Origin: Chroococcidiopsis sp. TS-821
GTDB lineage: Bacteria > Cyanobacteriota > Cyanobacteriia > Cyanobacteriales > Chroococcidiopsidaceae
Direction: 5' to 3'
Assembly (NCBI RefSeq): GCF_002939305.1
Contig: NZ_MVDI01000011.1
Location: forward strand, 62,001-126,000
DNA: 64,000 nucleotides
The first letter of the stretch is position 1; every line of letters begins with the position of its first letter. Shown here piece after piece: positions 53,615 to 64,000 of the stretch. Both the position numbers and the translations under genes were made by a program. The notes under the pieces are model-generated. The model made no database searches and had not been told where the DNA came from. It was given only the letters and a program-made list of their open reading frames with translations.

Positions 53615-54400
53615 ATGACAACGGCATTGATTACAGGTGCTTCTGCGGGGATTGGGGCGGCTTTCGCGCGAGAACTTGCTGCACGCCGGACAAACTTAGT
53701 GCTAGTTGCGCGATCGCAAGCGAAACTCGAACAACTTGCAACGCAACTCCAGGCGCAATACCAAGTTCAAGTAGAGATTATCCCTCAAGACTTAACTGCA
53801 CCACAAGCGGCGCTAACCGTATTCAATACTATCAATAGTAAAGGTGTCACGATCGACTTATTAATTAACAACGCTGGCTTTGGCGAATACGGTGACTTTA
53901 TCGAACTCGATCGCGAAACACAGTTAAATATGATACAGCTAAACATTCTGACGCTTGTAGATTTAACGCATTTATTTTTATCACAGATGCGGCAACGCGG
54001 TTCAGGTAATATTATTAATATGTCTTCGGTTGCAGCATTTCAATCTATGCCTTACTTTAGCGTCTATGCGGCAACCAAGTCATTTATCCTCAGTTTTAGT
54101 GAAGCTTTGTGGGCAGAAAATCGTAAATACGGTGTTCGCGTGATTGCTGTTTGCCCAGGACCAACCGATACGAACTTTTTTAAAGATGCAGAATTTCCGC
54201 CCATTTTAGTCAATATTGCCGAAAAAAACTATACTTCTACAAAGGCGGTCGTCTGCGAAGCTTTAGCAGCCTTAGAAAAAGAGCATCCTGTGATTGTTCC
54301 TGGCGATTTACGAAATCAGTTCTTGGCAAACATCCCGCGATTTTTACCAAGAGAAGCGATTACAAGTTTTTGGAAAACAGTTTTAGGTAGTAGAAAGTAA
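53615..54400 (+). CDS. Short-chain dehydrogenase/reductase
   Basis: NAD(P)-dependent oxidoreductase of the classical SDR type, 261 residues. Cofactor loop TGASAGIGAAFA at about 7-18, VLVARSQAKL (Arg after strand 2 favours NADPH), NNAGFGEYGDF, catalytic Ser in NMSSVAAFQS and YAATK (Tyr-x3-Lys) near 154. The fold variant with ENRKYGVRVIAVCPGPTDTNFF is typical of DltE/YqjQ-like enzymes with lipid or ketone substrates. ATG 53615 starts directly before strand 1; a longer frame to 53582 is unlike the family. Substrate unknown. Confidence 0.93.
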   Translation: MTTALITGASAGIGAAFARELAARRTNLVLVARSQAKLEQLATQLQAQYQVQVEIIPQDLTAPQAALTVFNTINSKGVTIDLLINNAGFGEYGDFIELDRETQLNMIQLNILTLVDLTHLFLSQMRQRGSGNIINMSSVAAFQSMPYFSVYAATKSFILSFSEALWAENRKYGVRVIAVCPGPTDTNFFKDAEFPPILVNIAEKNYTSTKAVVCEALAALEKEHPVIVPGDLRNQFLANIPRFLPREAITSFWKTVLGSRK

Positions 54401-54482
54401 AACGTTAATTGCATTAACTGCACGCTTATATAAAGTCTTTTCCATTACCTATTACCAATTACCCCTTACTCAAAAATTTTAG

Positions 54483-55262
54483 TTATACATACCGAGTTAA
54501 CTGCACGCGGTAACGTTCCTTTTTAGTAACAGCAACTTCACCTACTTCTAAGCGTCCTTTACCGCGAATTGCGATTAAATCTCCTGGTTTAACTGGCGTG
54601 CTAGCTTGAGTAACTTCTTTCCAATTGACACGCACGTCGCCAGCATCGATCAGATCAGCCATTTTACTGCGAGAAGTACCAAAGCCAGCAGAAGCGATCG
54701 CATCTAATCTTAAAGAAGCTTCAACTGTTGTCAGTTCTTTCTTCTTAGGTTCGCGAATCTTGAGTTCACTTAACTCAATGCGTTGTGTTTTTACTGGAAC
54801 CGAACGAACTTGCTGAAGATTCATTTCTAAAAATTCAACAAGTTCAGGAACTACAATTGCTTGTGCGCCGCGTTCGCCCAACACAATAATGTCACCTATT
54901 TTCTCGCGAACAATACCTGTACCCAGCATTGCGCCCAAAAAATCGCGATGCGTTGCGGTATCAAACAGAAAATTTCCAGAAATATCGAGGGCTGCGACAG
55001 CGACGCGCGACACGTCCAGAGGTATTTCAGCACGCGCGATCGCTAGACGTTGCCTTTCTGCTTGTGGATACCCACCCCAAGCGAGCGTTTGTAACTCAGT
55101 TAAACGGCTAAAAACCTGTTGCGTTTCTGCTAATTCTGGAGGAGACAAAAAATCAGTCAACACAACTTCCCAAGTTTTAATCGCCTGTTGTGCTTGATCG
55201 ATGACCCGCGCCACAATATCTCGGTTTTCAACGCCCTTTAAAAGTTCTTCTCTCGGTAACAT
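54483..55262 (-). CDS. Photosystem II S4-domain RNA-binding protein
   Basis: 259-residue protein. An N-terminal YlmH-like domain (1-175; GGYPQAERQRLAIARAEIP, TGIVREKIGDIIVLGE) precedes an S4 RNA-binding domain (about 182-245; LRLDAIASAGFGTSRSKMAD and GDVRVNWKEV). This matches the family known as PSII S4 domain protein, conserved in cyanobacteria and plastids and implicated in photosystem II repair or ribosome quality control; the exact role is not settled. Cytoplasmic. Convergent with the SDR gene. Start ATG 55262. Confidence 0.9.
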   Translation of the reverse strand: MLPREELLKGVENRDIVARVIDQAQQAIKTWEVVLTDFLSPPELAETQQVFSRLTELQTLAWGGYPQAERQRLAIARAEIPLDVSRVAVAALDISGNFLFDTATHRDFLGAMLGTGIVREKIGDIIVLGERGAQAIVVPELVEFLEMNLQQVRSVPVKTQRIELSELKIREPKKKELTTVEASLRLDAIASAGFGTSRSKMADLIDAGDVRVNWKEVTQASTPVKPGDLIAIRGKGRLEVGEVAVTKKERYRVQLTRYV

Positions 55263-55373
55263 TCCAAATATATTTGATGTCTTAAATTAATTAAGGATGT
55301 ACTCGCTTCATCTCAGTCAGTCCTCGTTTGACGATCCGCGTGTTTAGAGTGGTTCGTTAAAACACTTGCCACA

Positions 55374-55889
55374 TCACACTCCTGCAGGATCGACATAGCC
55401 TTGCAGATTCTCTGGCTCAAACTGACGCAAAACCCGCGTTGCTTGACGAGTTAAACTTTCTGAACCGCGAACCACAATTAAATACTTACCTGCCTCTAAG
55501 CGATTGCGATAAGGTAAAGCGTCACCACTACCAAAAGCTACACCGGCTGCACCGCCAACAAAAAAGCTTCCCATATAACCAGCAGCAGCCCCTAATAACC
55601 CACCAATTAACTGATTACCAATTTCTCCAGCCCAAGGAAAAGTATTCAATCCTGTCAGCAAATTAAAAGCGACTCCTGCAACAAAGCCAAAGGGTACAAG
55701 CCACAGCATCATAATTCGCGATTGCTTTTTAGCCTGCTCTTTAGGGTCAATCAACCCAAACTCGTCAGCACTCTTGTATCCTTTCCCTAGAATACTGACT
55801 TTATCTGTGGGAATGCCTTCTTTTTCAAGTGCTAGGTAAGCAGCTTCAGCTTGGATGCGATCTGGTAATACAGCAACAAGGTAATTCAT
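55374..55889 (-). CDS. Glycine-zipper membrane protein related in layout to the 49026 gene
   Basis: 171 residues, no named family recognised. N-terminal domain VAVLPDRIQAEAAYLALEKE, GIPTDKVSILGKG resembles the general-stress fold seen in the gene at 49026. Two hydrophobic stretches follow (about 60-82 and 95-125), the second Gly-rich (GGLLGAAAGYMGSFFVGGAAG), then AGKYLIVVRGSESLTRQATRV, mirroring YLVFVEGTAADIDRAGSV of the other protein. Likely a membrane-associated stress protein; function unknown. It is upstream of the PSII S4 gene on the same strand, with a repeat between them. Confidence 0.65.
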   Translation of the reverse strand: MNYLVAVLPDRIQAEAAYLALEKEGIPTDKVSILGKGYKSADEFGLIDPKEQAKKQSRIMMLWLVPFGFVAGVAFNLLTGLNTFPWAGEIGNQLIGGLLGAAAGYMGSFFVGGAAGVAFGSGDALPYRNRLEAGKYLIVVRGSESLTRQATRVLRQFEPENLQGYVDPAGV

Positions 55890-56310
55890 CTTCGCAAGTT
55901 TTGTTGATCGACAATTGTGCTTGACCGCCTTTATGCGGTGAACGCCCCTCCACCAAAGTTAACCTTGGCGAACCGTTCACTTGAGCAAATCTCTATTCTT
56001 AATGTACCAGTGGTAAGCCTGCAGCGGGTTTTGTCATAATCTATGATTTACCTTACGCCACCGGATTTGTCGGTATATTAATAAAGGTATAGCCCAAGTG
56101 CAGAAATTATTTTATTAAATGTTCTGGCTGGGACGCCTTTACAGTTAAAATAACCTACTGCGGAAGCAACTGCGCTGCAGCATAGGAAGTTTTTTCAAAC
56201 TTACAGATTGCCTACAGTTGTGTAAATGATAACAATTGCTGCTTGAGAGCATTTTGCTATCATAAATCGCGTTTTTCCTACCCAGTTTTGCTTGCTAATT
56301 GTTGCTGATT
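55890..56310. other. Divergent intergenic region
   Basis: 421 bases between the glycine-zipper gene and serA, holding both promoters. No strong promoter match, repeat or gene identified. Confidence 0.4.
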
Positions 56311-57891
56311 ATGGCTAAAGTTCTCGTCTCCGATCCGATTGACCAGGCAGGAATTGATATTCTGTCTCAAGTTGCTACCGTTGACATCAAAGTGGGACTA
56401 TCGCCAGAAGAACTGGCGCAGATTATACCAGAATACGACGCGTTAATGATTCGCTCTGGCAGCCGCGTAACTCAAGAAATTATCGAAGCAGGAACGCAGT
56501 TAAAAATTATTGGTAGAGCAGGTGTTGGAGTCGATAACGTAGACGTTAATGCTGCTACGCGCAAGGGAATTGTTGTTGTCAACTCGCCCGAAGGTAATAC
56601 GATCGCCGCTGCCGAACACGCGTTAGCGATGATGCTGGCGTTATCGCGCTATATTCCTGATGCAAATGCTTCAGTCAAAAGTGGCAAATGGGATCGTAAA
56701 AGTTTTATTGGAGCAGAAGTTTACAAAAAGACGCTGGGGATCGTTGGTTTAGGGAAAATTGGCTCGCACGTAGCTACTGCGGCGAAAGCTATGGGGATGA
56801 AGTTGTTAGCATACGATCCTTTCATTTCTACAGAAAGAGCCGATCAATTAGGGTGTCGCTTGGTAGACATGGATGTTCTACTGCAAGAAGCTGACTATAT
56901 TACCTTGCACATCCCCAAGACACCAGAAACAACGCACTTAATCGACGCCGCAGCGATCGCTAAAATGAAACCAAATGCGCGTATCATCAACTGTTCGCGT
57001 GGGGGAATTATCGATGAAACCGCACTGTATAACGCGCTCAAAGAAGGTAAAATTGCTGGCGCAGCACTTGACGTTTACGAAACTGAACCGTTAGGCGATT
57101 CTCCTTTAAAGACACTAGGCAAACAAGTTATCCTCACACCTCACTTGGGAGCATCTACTACCGAAGCACAAGTGAATGTGGCGATCGATGTTGCTGAACA
57201 AATTCGCGACGTTTTGCTCGGATTACCCGCGCGTTCTGCAGTCAATATTCCTGGACTTGGTCCTGATATCCTTGAAGAACTCCGTCCTTATATGCAGCTT
57301 GCAGAAACCTTGGGCAACTTGGTAGGACAGTTGGCAGGAGGTAGAGTAGAACAACTAGTTGTTAAATTGCAAGGCGAACTCGCAACGAACAAAAGTCAGC
57401 CTATCGTCGTCGCTGCACTCAAAGGATTACTTTCGCAAGCGCTACGCGAACGCGTTAATTACGTAAATGCTTCAATTGAAGCCAAAGAAAGAGGAATTCG
57501 TGTCATTGAAACGCGAGATGCATCTGTGCGCGACTACGCAGGTTCGTTGCATTTAGAAGCCAAAGGTTCTTTGGGCGATCATTCCGTGACAGGTGCATTG
57601 CTTGGTGACAGCGAAATTCGCATTACAGACATTGATGACTTTCCCGTCAACGTTCCCCCAAGTCAACATATGCTATTTACGCTGCATCGCGATATGCCAG
57701 GCATTATTGGTAAAATCGGTTCGCTTCTGGGTAGTTTTAATGTGAATATTGCGAGTATGCAGGTAGGGCGTAAAATTGTGCGCGGTGATGCTGTTATGGT
57801 TTTGAGTCTTGACGATCCGCTACCCGAAGGCATTTTAGACGAGATAACCAAAGTATCAGGCATTCGCGATGCTTATACTGTGACATTGTAG
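56311..57891 (+). CDS. serA: D-3-phosphoglycerate dehydrogenase
   Basis: Oxidises 3-phosphoglycerate to phosphohydroxypyruvate with NAD+, first step of the phosphorylated serine pathway. 526 residues, the long form. Domains in order: substrate/nucleotide-binding pair (1-310) with GLGKIGSHVA (about 146-155), catalytic Arg in NCSRGGIIDE, Glu in YETEPL and His in LTPHLGAST; intervening ASB domain (320-445); C-terminal ACT domain (455-526; MLFTLHRDMPGIIGKIGSLL), which usually senses serine. ATG 56311 (MAKVLVSDPID) was chosen; four extra codons upstream are not needed. Followed by prmA in the same direction after a gap with heptad repeats. Confidence 0.97.
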   Translation: MAKVLVSDPIDQAGIDILSQVATVDIKVGLSPEELAQIIPEYDALMIRSGSRVTQEIIEAGTQLKIIGRAGVGVDNVDVNAATRKGIVVVNSPEGNTIAAAEHALAMMLALSRYIPDANASVKSGKWDRKSFIGAEVYKKTLGIVGLGKIGSHVATAAKAMGMKLLAYDPFISTERADQLGCRLVDMDVLLQEADYITLHIPKTPETTHLIDAAAIAKMKPNARIINCSRGGIIDETALYNALKEGKIAGAALDVYETEPLGDSPLKTLGKQVILTPHLGASTTEAQVNVAIDVAEQIRDVLLGLPARSAVNIPGLGPDILEELRPYMQLAETLGNLVGQLAGGRVEQLVVKLQGELATNKSQPIVVAALKGLLSQALRERVNYVNASIEAKERGIRVIETRDASVRDYAGSLHLEAKGSLGDHSVTGALLGDSEIRITDIDDFPVNVPPSQHMLFTLHRDMPGIIGKIGSLLGSFNVNIASMQVGRKIVRGDAVMVLSLDDPLPEGILDEITKVSGIRDAYTVTL

Positions 57892-57928
57892 GAGAAAACA
57901 GTGAAGTAGGTAGGCATACTTTTAGGTT

Positions 57929-57956
57929 GGGTAATGGGTAATGGGTAATAGGTATT
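57929..57956. repeat. Heptanucleotide tandem repeat GGGTAAT
   Basis: Three exact GGGTAAT units and one AGGTATT in a row, followed by CCAATTAACCAACAACCAG. Intergenic between serA and prmA. Confidence 0.8.
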
Positions 57957-58029
57957 CTTTCCAATTAACCAACAACCAGTTACTAGCCTTTCTTTTACGC
58001 TTATATTCGCCCACTTAACTTAATCGTTA

Positions 58030-58914
58030 ATGGCTATGGCTAATACCTGGTGTGAATTGCAGATTCTTTGCGATCCTGTGCTAGAGGAAATTGCTTGCTG
58101 GCAGCTAGAGCAATTTGGCGTTCGGGGGATGGCGAGTGAAAAAAAAGGAGATCTTCGCCTGATTCGTGCATATTTACTATCCCAAGAGGCGCAAGCAGTC
58201 GATTTAGCAGCACTGTGGCAAAAATTAAGTGAAAATGCTCTGTCAATGGATTTACCTGCACCAGAGATACATCAGCAACTGCTTGACGAAGAAGATTGGG
58301 CAAATAGTTGGAAACAATATTGGCATCCTCAGGAAATTGGCGATCGCTTTTTGATTAATCCCGCCTGGCTACCAACACCACGTACTGAGCGTATCATCAT
58401 ACGTCTCGACCCTGGTGTTGCTTTTGGCACAGGCAATCATCAGACAACGCAATTGTGTCTTGAGGCACTCGAAGGTCAAATTCAGCCTAATACGGTTATC
58501 GCAGATGTTGGCTGTGGCTCTGGGATTTTGTCAATCGCAGCATTACTTCTAGGCGCAAGTCAAGTTTATGCAGTTGATGTTGACCCCCTTGCGGTACAAT
58601 CTACCGTCAGTAATCGCGAACTCAATGCAATCCCACCAGAACGCTTAATCGTTGAACAAGGCAGCGTTGAGCGGCTGGTATCATTTGGACCAGCACCAGT
58701 AGACGGCATTGTTTGTAACATTTTGGCAGAGGTAATTATCCAGTTAATTCCGCAATGGAATGCGATCGCGCACGCATCAACGTGGGGTATTCTTAGCGGA
58801 ATTCTGATGAGCCAAGCCGACGCTGTTAGTAATACTTTAACTCAGTATGGCTGGCGCGTGACTAGCCAATTGCAAAAACAAGACTGGTGCTGTCTTAAAG
58901 TGAGCCGCGTTTAA
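58030..58914 (+). CDS. prmA: Ribosomal protein L11 methyltransferase
   Basis: SAM-dependent trimethylation of ribosomal protein L11 in the cytosol. 294 residues. N-terminal substrate-binding domain (1-100) with [15 protein letters not shown], the PrmA/DUF linker signature; then [20 protein letters not shown], a hallmark of PrmA; SAM motif [18 protein letters not shown] near 155-172; [13 protein letters not shown] and [11 protein letters not shown] follow. The C-terminal region ends [12 protein letters not shown]. Start ATG 58030, or ATG 58036 two codons later. It converges with the thioredoxin gene, with only 11 bases between stops. Confidence 0.95.
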   Translation: MAMANTWCELQILCDPVLEEIACWQLEQFGVRGMASEKKGDLRLIRAYLLSQEAQAVDLAALWQKLSENALSMDLPAPEIHQQLLDEEDWANSWKQYWHPQEIGDRFLINPAWLPTPRTERIIIRLDPGVAFGTGNHQTTQLCLEALEGQIQPNTVIADVGCGSGILSIAALLLGASQVYAVDVDPLAVQSTVSNRELNAIPPERLIVEQGSVERLVSFGPAPVDGIVCNILAEVIIQLIPQWNAIAHASTWGILSGILMSQADAVSNTLTQYGWRVTSQLQKQDWCCLKVSRV

Positions 58915-58925
58915 CAACAAACCCC

Positions 58926-59243
58926 TTACAGCAAAGTCTGTAGTTTCTGAATCAACGCATCGGCAGGCATCACACCTTCAATGCGCTCTACCGGTTGACC
59001 GTGTTTAAAAAGTATTAATGTTGGTAAGGCTTGAACTTGATGCTGACTAGCGATTTCAGGATACTTCTCAGTGTCAATTTTCACAACACGCAGTCGCTGC
59101 TGAAACTGAGCATTGACTCGTTCTAGAATTGCTGCCATCATCTGACAAGGACCGCACCAGTCTGCATAGAAATCGACTAAGACTGGAACATTCGATTGCG
59201 CCAATAATTCGGCAAAATTTTTGAACTGTTGCTTAGTTGCCAT
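58926..59243 (-). CDS. Thioredoxin
   Basis: Cytosolic disulfide reductase of 105 residues. Active site WCGPC with cysteines at 30 and 33, preceded by VLVDFYAD; the cis-proline turn is in ALPTLILFKHGQ near 76 and the final GVMPADALIQKL closes the fold. It looks like a classical m-type or y-type thioredoxin, but assigning the cyanobacterial class by eye is unsafe. Convergent with prmA. ATG at 59243. Confidence 0.94.
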   Translation of the reverse strand: MATKQQFKNFAELLAQSNVPVLVDFYADWCGPCQMMAAILERVNAQFQQRLRVVKIDTEKYPEIASQHQVQALPTLILFKHGQPVERIEGVMPADALIQKLQTLL

Positions 59244-60316
<1,073 letters not shown>

Positions 60317-60755
60317 GGGCGCTTTTAAAATATTGTTTTCTTTAAAGTTTCTACAAATAGATCGCACAGGAGCAGAGGAGCAGAGGAGAAGTTAATTGTA
60401 GTTCTTATTTGGAGAAATGGTAGAGAATCTAAGGTTGGAATTAGCTGAAGATCGCACACCCTGCTGATGTTGAGTTAAAGCGCAATACCAGAAATTACTC
60501 TGGTCGCAACCCTAAAGACTCGTAGGTTCGTCCATTGCGATCGCAAAGTTCAACTTCAAACACAGATAGCATTGCGCATTCACATTTGAAGCTACAACAC
60601 ATATAGCCATTGGGCTTTACTATCTGCCACGCCGATCGCCTCTACTGACTACAGGGGATATCCGAAGAGCGCACTTCTATCCTCAGTATCCTCAGCTTTA
60701 GTCACTAGCCATCATGTTTGATTCCCTTGCTTTTCACCTGATTTTTTCTTCAGGG
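60317..60755. other. Intergenic region between fabG and CIRCE
   Basis: About 440 bases. Includes a short purine repeat (AGCAGAGG twice) at 60371-60388. The groEL promoter must be close to CIRCE, but I see no unambiguous hexamers. No gene recognised. Confidence 0.4.
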
Positions 60756-60782
60756 TTAGCACTCCAGACTAGAGAGTGCTAA
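60756..60782. promoter_or_regulatory. CIRCE operator (HrcA binding site)
   Basis: Perfect match: TTAGCACTC, nine-base spacer, GAGTGCTAA. It lies 37 bases before the groEL start codon and indicates heat-shock control by the repressor HrcA. Confidence 0.97.
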
Positions 60783-60813
60783 ATTGGAAAATTGGAAGCG
60801 CTAGAAAAAATAA

Positions 60814-62469
<1,656 letters not shown>

Positions 62470-62507
62470 TTCCCCACTTTCCCACTACCTACAATTAAAT
62501 TAATTGT

Positions 62508-62543
62508 TCAAGCAGTTTGTGGCTTTCAACAAGCTGCTTTTTT
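62508..62543 (+). terminator. Rho-independent terminator after groEL
   Basis: AAGCAG-TTTGT pairs with ACAA(G)-CTGCTT around GGCTTTC, followed by TTTT. About 40 bases after the stop codon. Confidence 0.8.
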
Positions 62544-62749
62544 ATGCAAGTAGATTTTGGCTAGTATTGTGCAACAGTATCTCCCCAGCCTCAGAAAACT
62601 GCTTTGTAATACTATTTGGCAGGAAGCAGGATAAAGGAACGAGCTTATACTAGTTCACCCAATGAGAGCTATAAACAAGTTCTCCCCTGCTGTGAAAGCT
62701 GCCTACTGATATCAGCCCTAAATTAAAACAATATTAACCCTCCTGTCGC

Positions 62750-63949
62750 ATGGTCAAAACATCGATTCAATCTTCTCCTTCTGAGATAAAGTCTGTCCGT
62801 GAAGATTTCTTCTACGAGCAACCTGGAAGCTTACCAGGGACTTTGAGTATCGAGGAAGACGCTCCCCCACCAGTTATTATGCTGATCGACTATAACGAAG
62901 CTCATGCTATGCGTAAACAAGTAAGTACACCAGAAGAATGTCTTCCTTACTTAGATAGTGAGTCAGTTTCGTGGGTTGATGTCCAAGGATTAGGTAGTGA
63001 AGATATTTTACAAAGATTAGGCAACGTATTTAAGCTACATCCGCTGCTATTAGAAGATGTTGTTAATGTTCCACAACGCCCCAAAGTAGAAGATCATCAA
63101 GACCAATTAGTTGTTATTGCACGGATGGTAATTCCTAAAGAAAATAGAATTGGTTTTTACAGCGAACAAGTAGGCTTTGTTTTAGGTAAAAATTATCTAT
63201 TGACAGTTCAAGAAGAACCCGAACATGATTGCTTTGAAGCAGTAAGACAACGCATTCGCCAAAACAAAGGTACCCTGCGCAAACAGCAGGCAGATTATTT
63301 ACTATATACACTTTTAGATTCAATTATTGATGGTTTCTTCCCTGTTTTAGAAGACTATGGGGAACTTATTGAAGCTTTAGAAGAGGAAGTTGTCACTAAC
63401 CCAACACGAAAAACGTTAGAAAAAATTTATCGCGTGAGAAGAGATTTATTAACGCTGCGACGTGCCATTTGGCCGCAAAGAGATGCGATTAATTCATTAA
63501 TTCGCGATGGTAGCGCGCAGATTAGCGAAAGCGTGAGAATTTATTTACGTGACTGTTATGACCATGCAGTACAGGTTTTAGATATGGTAGAAACTTATCG
63601 TGAATTAGCAGCAGGATTAATGGATGTTTATTTATCTGCTATTAGTAACCGGATGAATGAAATTATGAAATTGCTAACAGTGATTTCATCAATCTTTATT
63701 CCATTAACGTTTATTGCTGGGGTGTATGGAATGAATTTTAATACCGAGCGATCGCCCTGGAATATGCCAGAATTAAATTGGTATTGGGGCTATCCGCTGT
63801 GTTTGATAAGTATGGGCGCGATCGCTGCTTTACTCGTTGTCTTTTTCTGGCGACGCGGCTGGTTTGAAAATTATTCGACAATCGCTGATGATACTGTCGC
63901 CAAAAATTACAGTCGCAAGAGTAGTCTTTGGCGGCGATCGCGTAGATAA
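62750..63949 (+). CDS. corA: CorA-family magnesium/cobalt transporter
   Basis: Pentameric channel for Mg2+ (also Co2+/Ni2+) in the cytoplasmic membrane. 399 residues: an N-terminal soluble domain (1-290) with SWVDVQGLGSEDILQRLG and LHPLLLEDVVNVPQRPKVE, a long stalk helix, then two C-terminal membrane helices. The diagnostic YGMNF loop lies near 327-331 between them. The end is unusually basic (WRRGWF and KNYSRKSSLWRRSRR), as expected for the cytoplasmic tail. Transcribed in the direction of groEL but separated by its terminator. ATG 62750. Confidence 0.96.
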   Translation: MVKTSIQSSPSEIKSVREDFFYEQPGSLPGTLSIEEDAPPPVIMLIDYNEAHAMRKQVSTPEECLPYLDSESVSWVDVQGLGSEDILQRLGNVFKLHPLLLEDVVNVPQRPKVEDHQDQLVVIARMVIPKENRIGFYSEQVGFVLGKNYLLTVQEEPEHDCFEAVRQRIRQNKGTLRKQQADYLLYTLLDSIIDGFFPVLEDYGELIEALEEEVVTNPTRKTLEKIYRVRRDLLTLRRAIWPQRDAINSLIRDGSAQISESVRIYLRDCYDHAVQVLDMVETYRELAAGLMDVYLSAISNRMNEIMKLLTVISSIFIPLTFIAGVYGMNFNTERSPWNMPELNWYWGYPLCLISMGAIAALLVVFFWRRGWFENYSTIADDTVAKNYSRKSSLWRRSRR

Positions 63950-64000
63950 CAACTCGTTTCAAGGATTACACTGGAACTAGGGAAAGAGTAGGCGCAGCGG

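Noticed and set aside
53143-53838. 231-codon plus-strand frame across the AGCS start and the SDR start
   Set aside because: It conflicts with two well-supported genes and reads as antisense and out-of-frame sequence.

Overview
The window looks like a chromosomal segment of a cyanobacterium. The palindrome GCGATCGC (HIP1) recurs throughout. Several genes belong to families largely confined to cyanobacteria: SipA, a cyAbrB regulator, the photosystem II S4-domain protein and a CYP120-like P450. Intergenic regions carry the heptanucleotide tandem repeats and tiny palindromic repeats typical of this phylum. Genus cannot be fixed by eye; a non-picoplanktonic, repeat-rich freshwater or terrestrial type is the best guess.

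Layout. 0-12 kb: the 3' part of one groEL, a methyltransferase, a CYP120-like P450, an RTX-repeat gene broken by a frameshift, ilvD, a pentapeptide-repeat protein, a VOC protein, a large serine-recombinase-like protein lacking the usual catalytic residues, and an ABC exporter pseudogene that contains a 22-bp palindromic insertion. About 1.07 kb of AT-rich sequence without genes follows. 13-25 kb: a GT39-type glycosyltransferase, a ClC channel with CBS domains, cyAbrB, an Rrf2 regulator, cobD, pyrR, a hybrid histidine kinase, type 2 IPP isomerase and cysC. 26-34 kb: a K+ channel with a zinc-ribbon tail, a nucleoside deaminase, a NarL-type two-component pair divergent from a Spy/CpxP-like periplasmic protein, a cobalamin riboswitch before cbiX, sipA and a Tat-exported peroxiredoxin Q. 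34-36 kb holds decayed genes, including a DUF5996 relic.

36-44 kb: an OmpR-type two-component pair, then a second cobalamin riboswitch before metE. Two tandem paralogous genes of unknown function overlap metE and each other. queC and a Gfo/Idh oxidoreductase follow. 44-49 kb: a 45-residue membrane protein, then a three-gene cluster made of a PlsY-like/PEP-synthase-like fusion, a diacylglycerol-kinase-family protein and ExoD. 49-64 kb: two glycine-zipper stress-type proteins, tRNA-Val(GAC), a sulfotransferase, a universal stress protein, an AGCS symporter, an SDR, the PSII S4 protein, serA, prmA, thioredoxin, fabG, a CIRCE-controlled solo groEL and corA.

How the genes fit together. The two riboswitches tie B12 supply (cbiX; cobD is unlinked) to B12-independent methionine synthesis (metE). 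The metE transcript probably also makes the two unknown paralogs, and I regard this as the best candidate for an undescribed module. The PlsY/phosphotransferase fusion with a lipid kinase and ExoD may act on membrane lipids or exopolysaccharide. The NarL-type pair and the Spy-like gene look like an envelope-stress circuit. Coordinates and motif calls come from direct reading; no database search was run.
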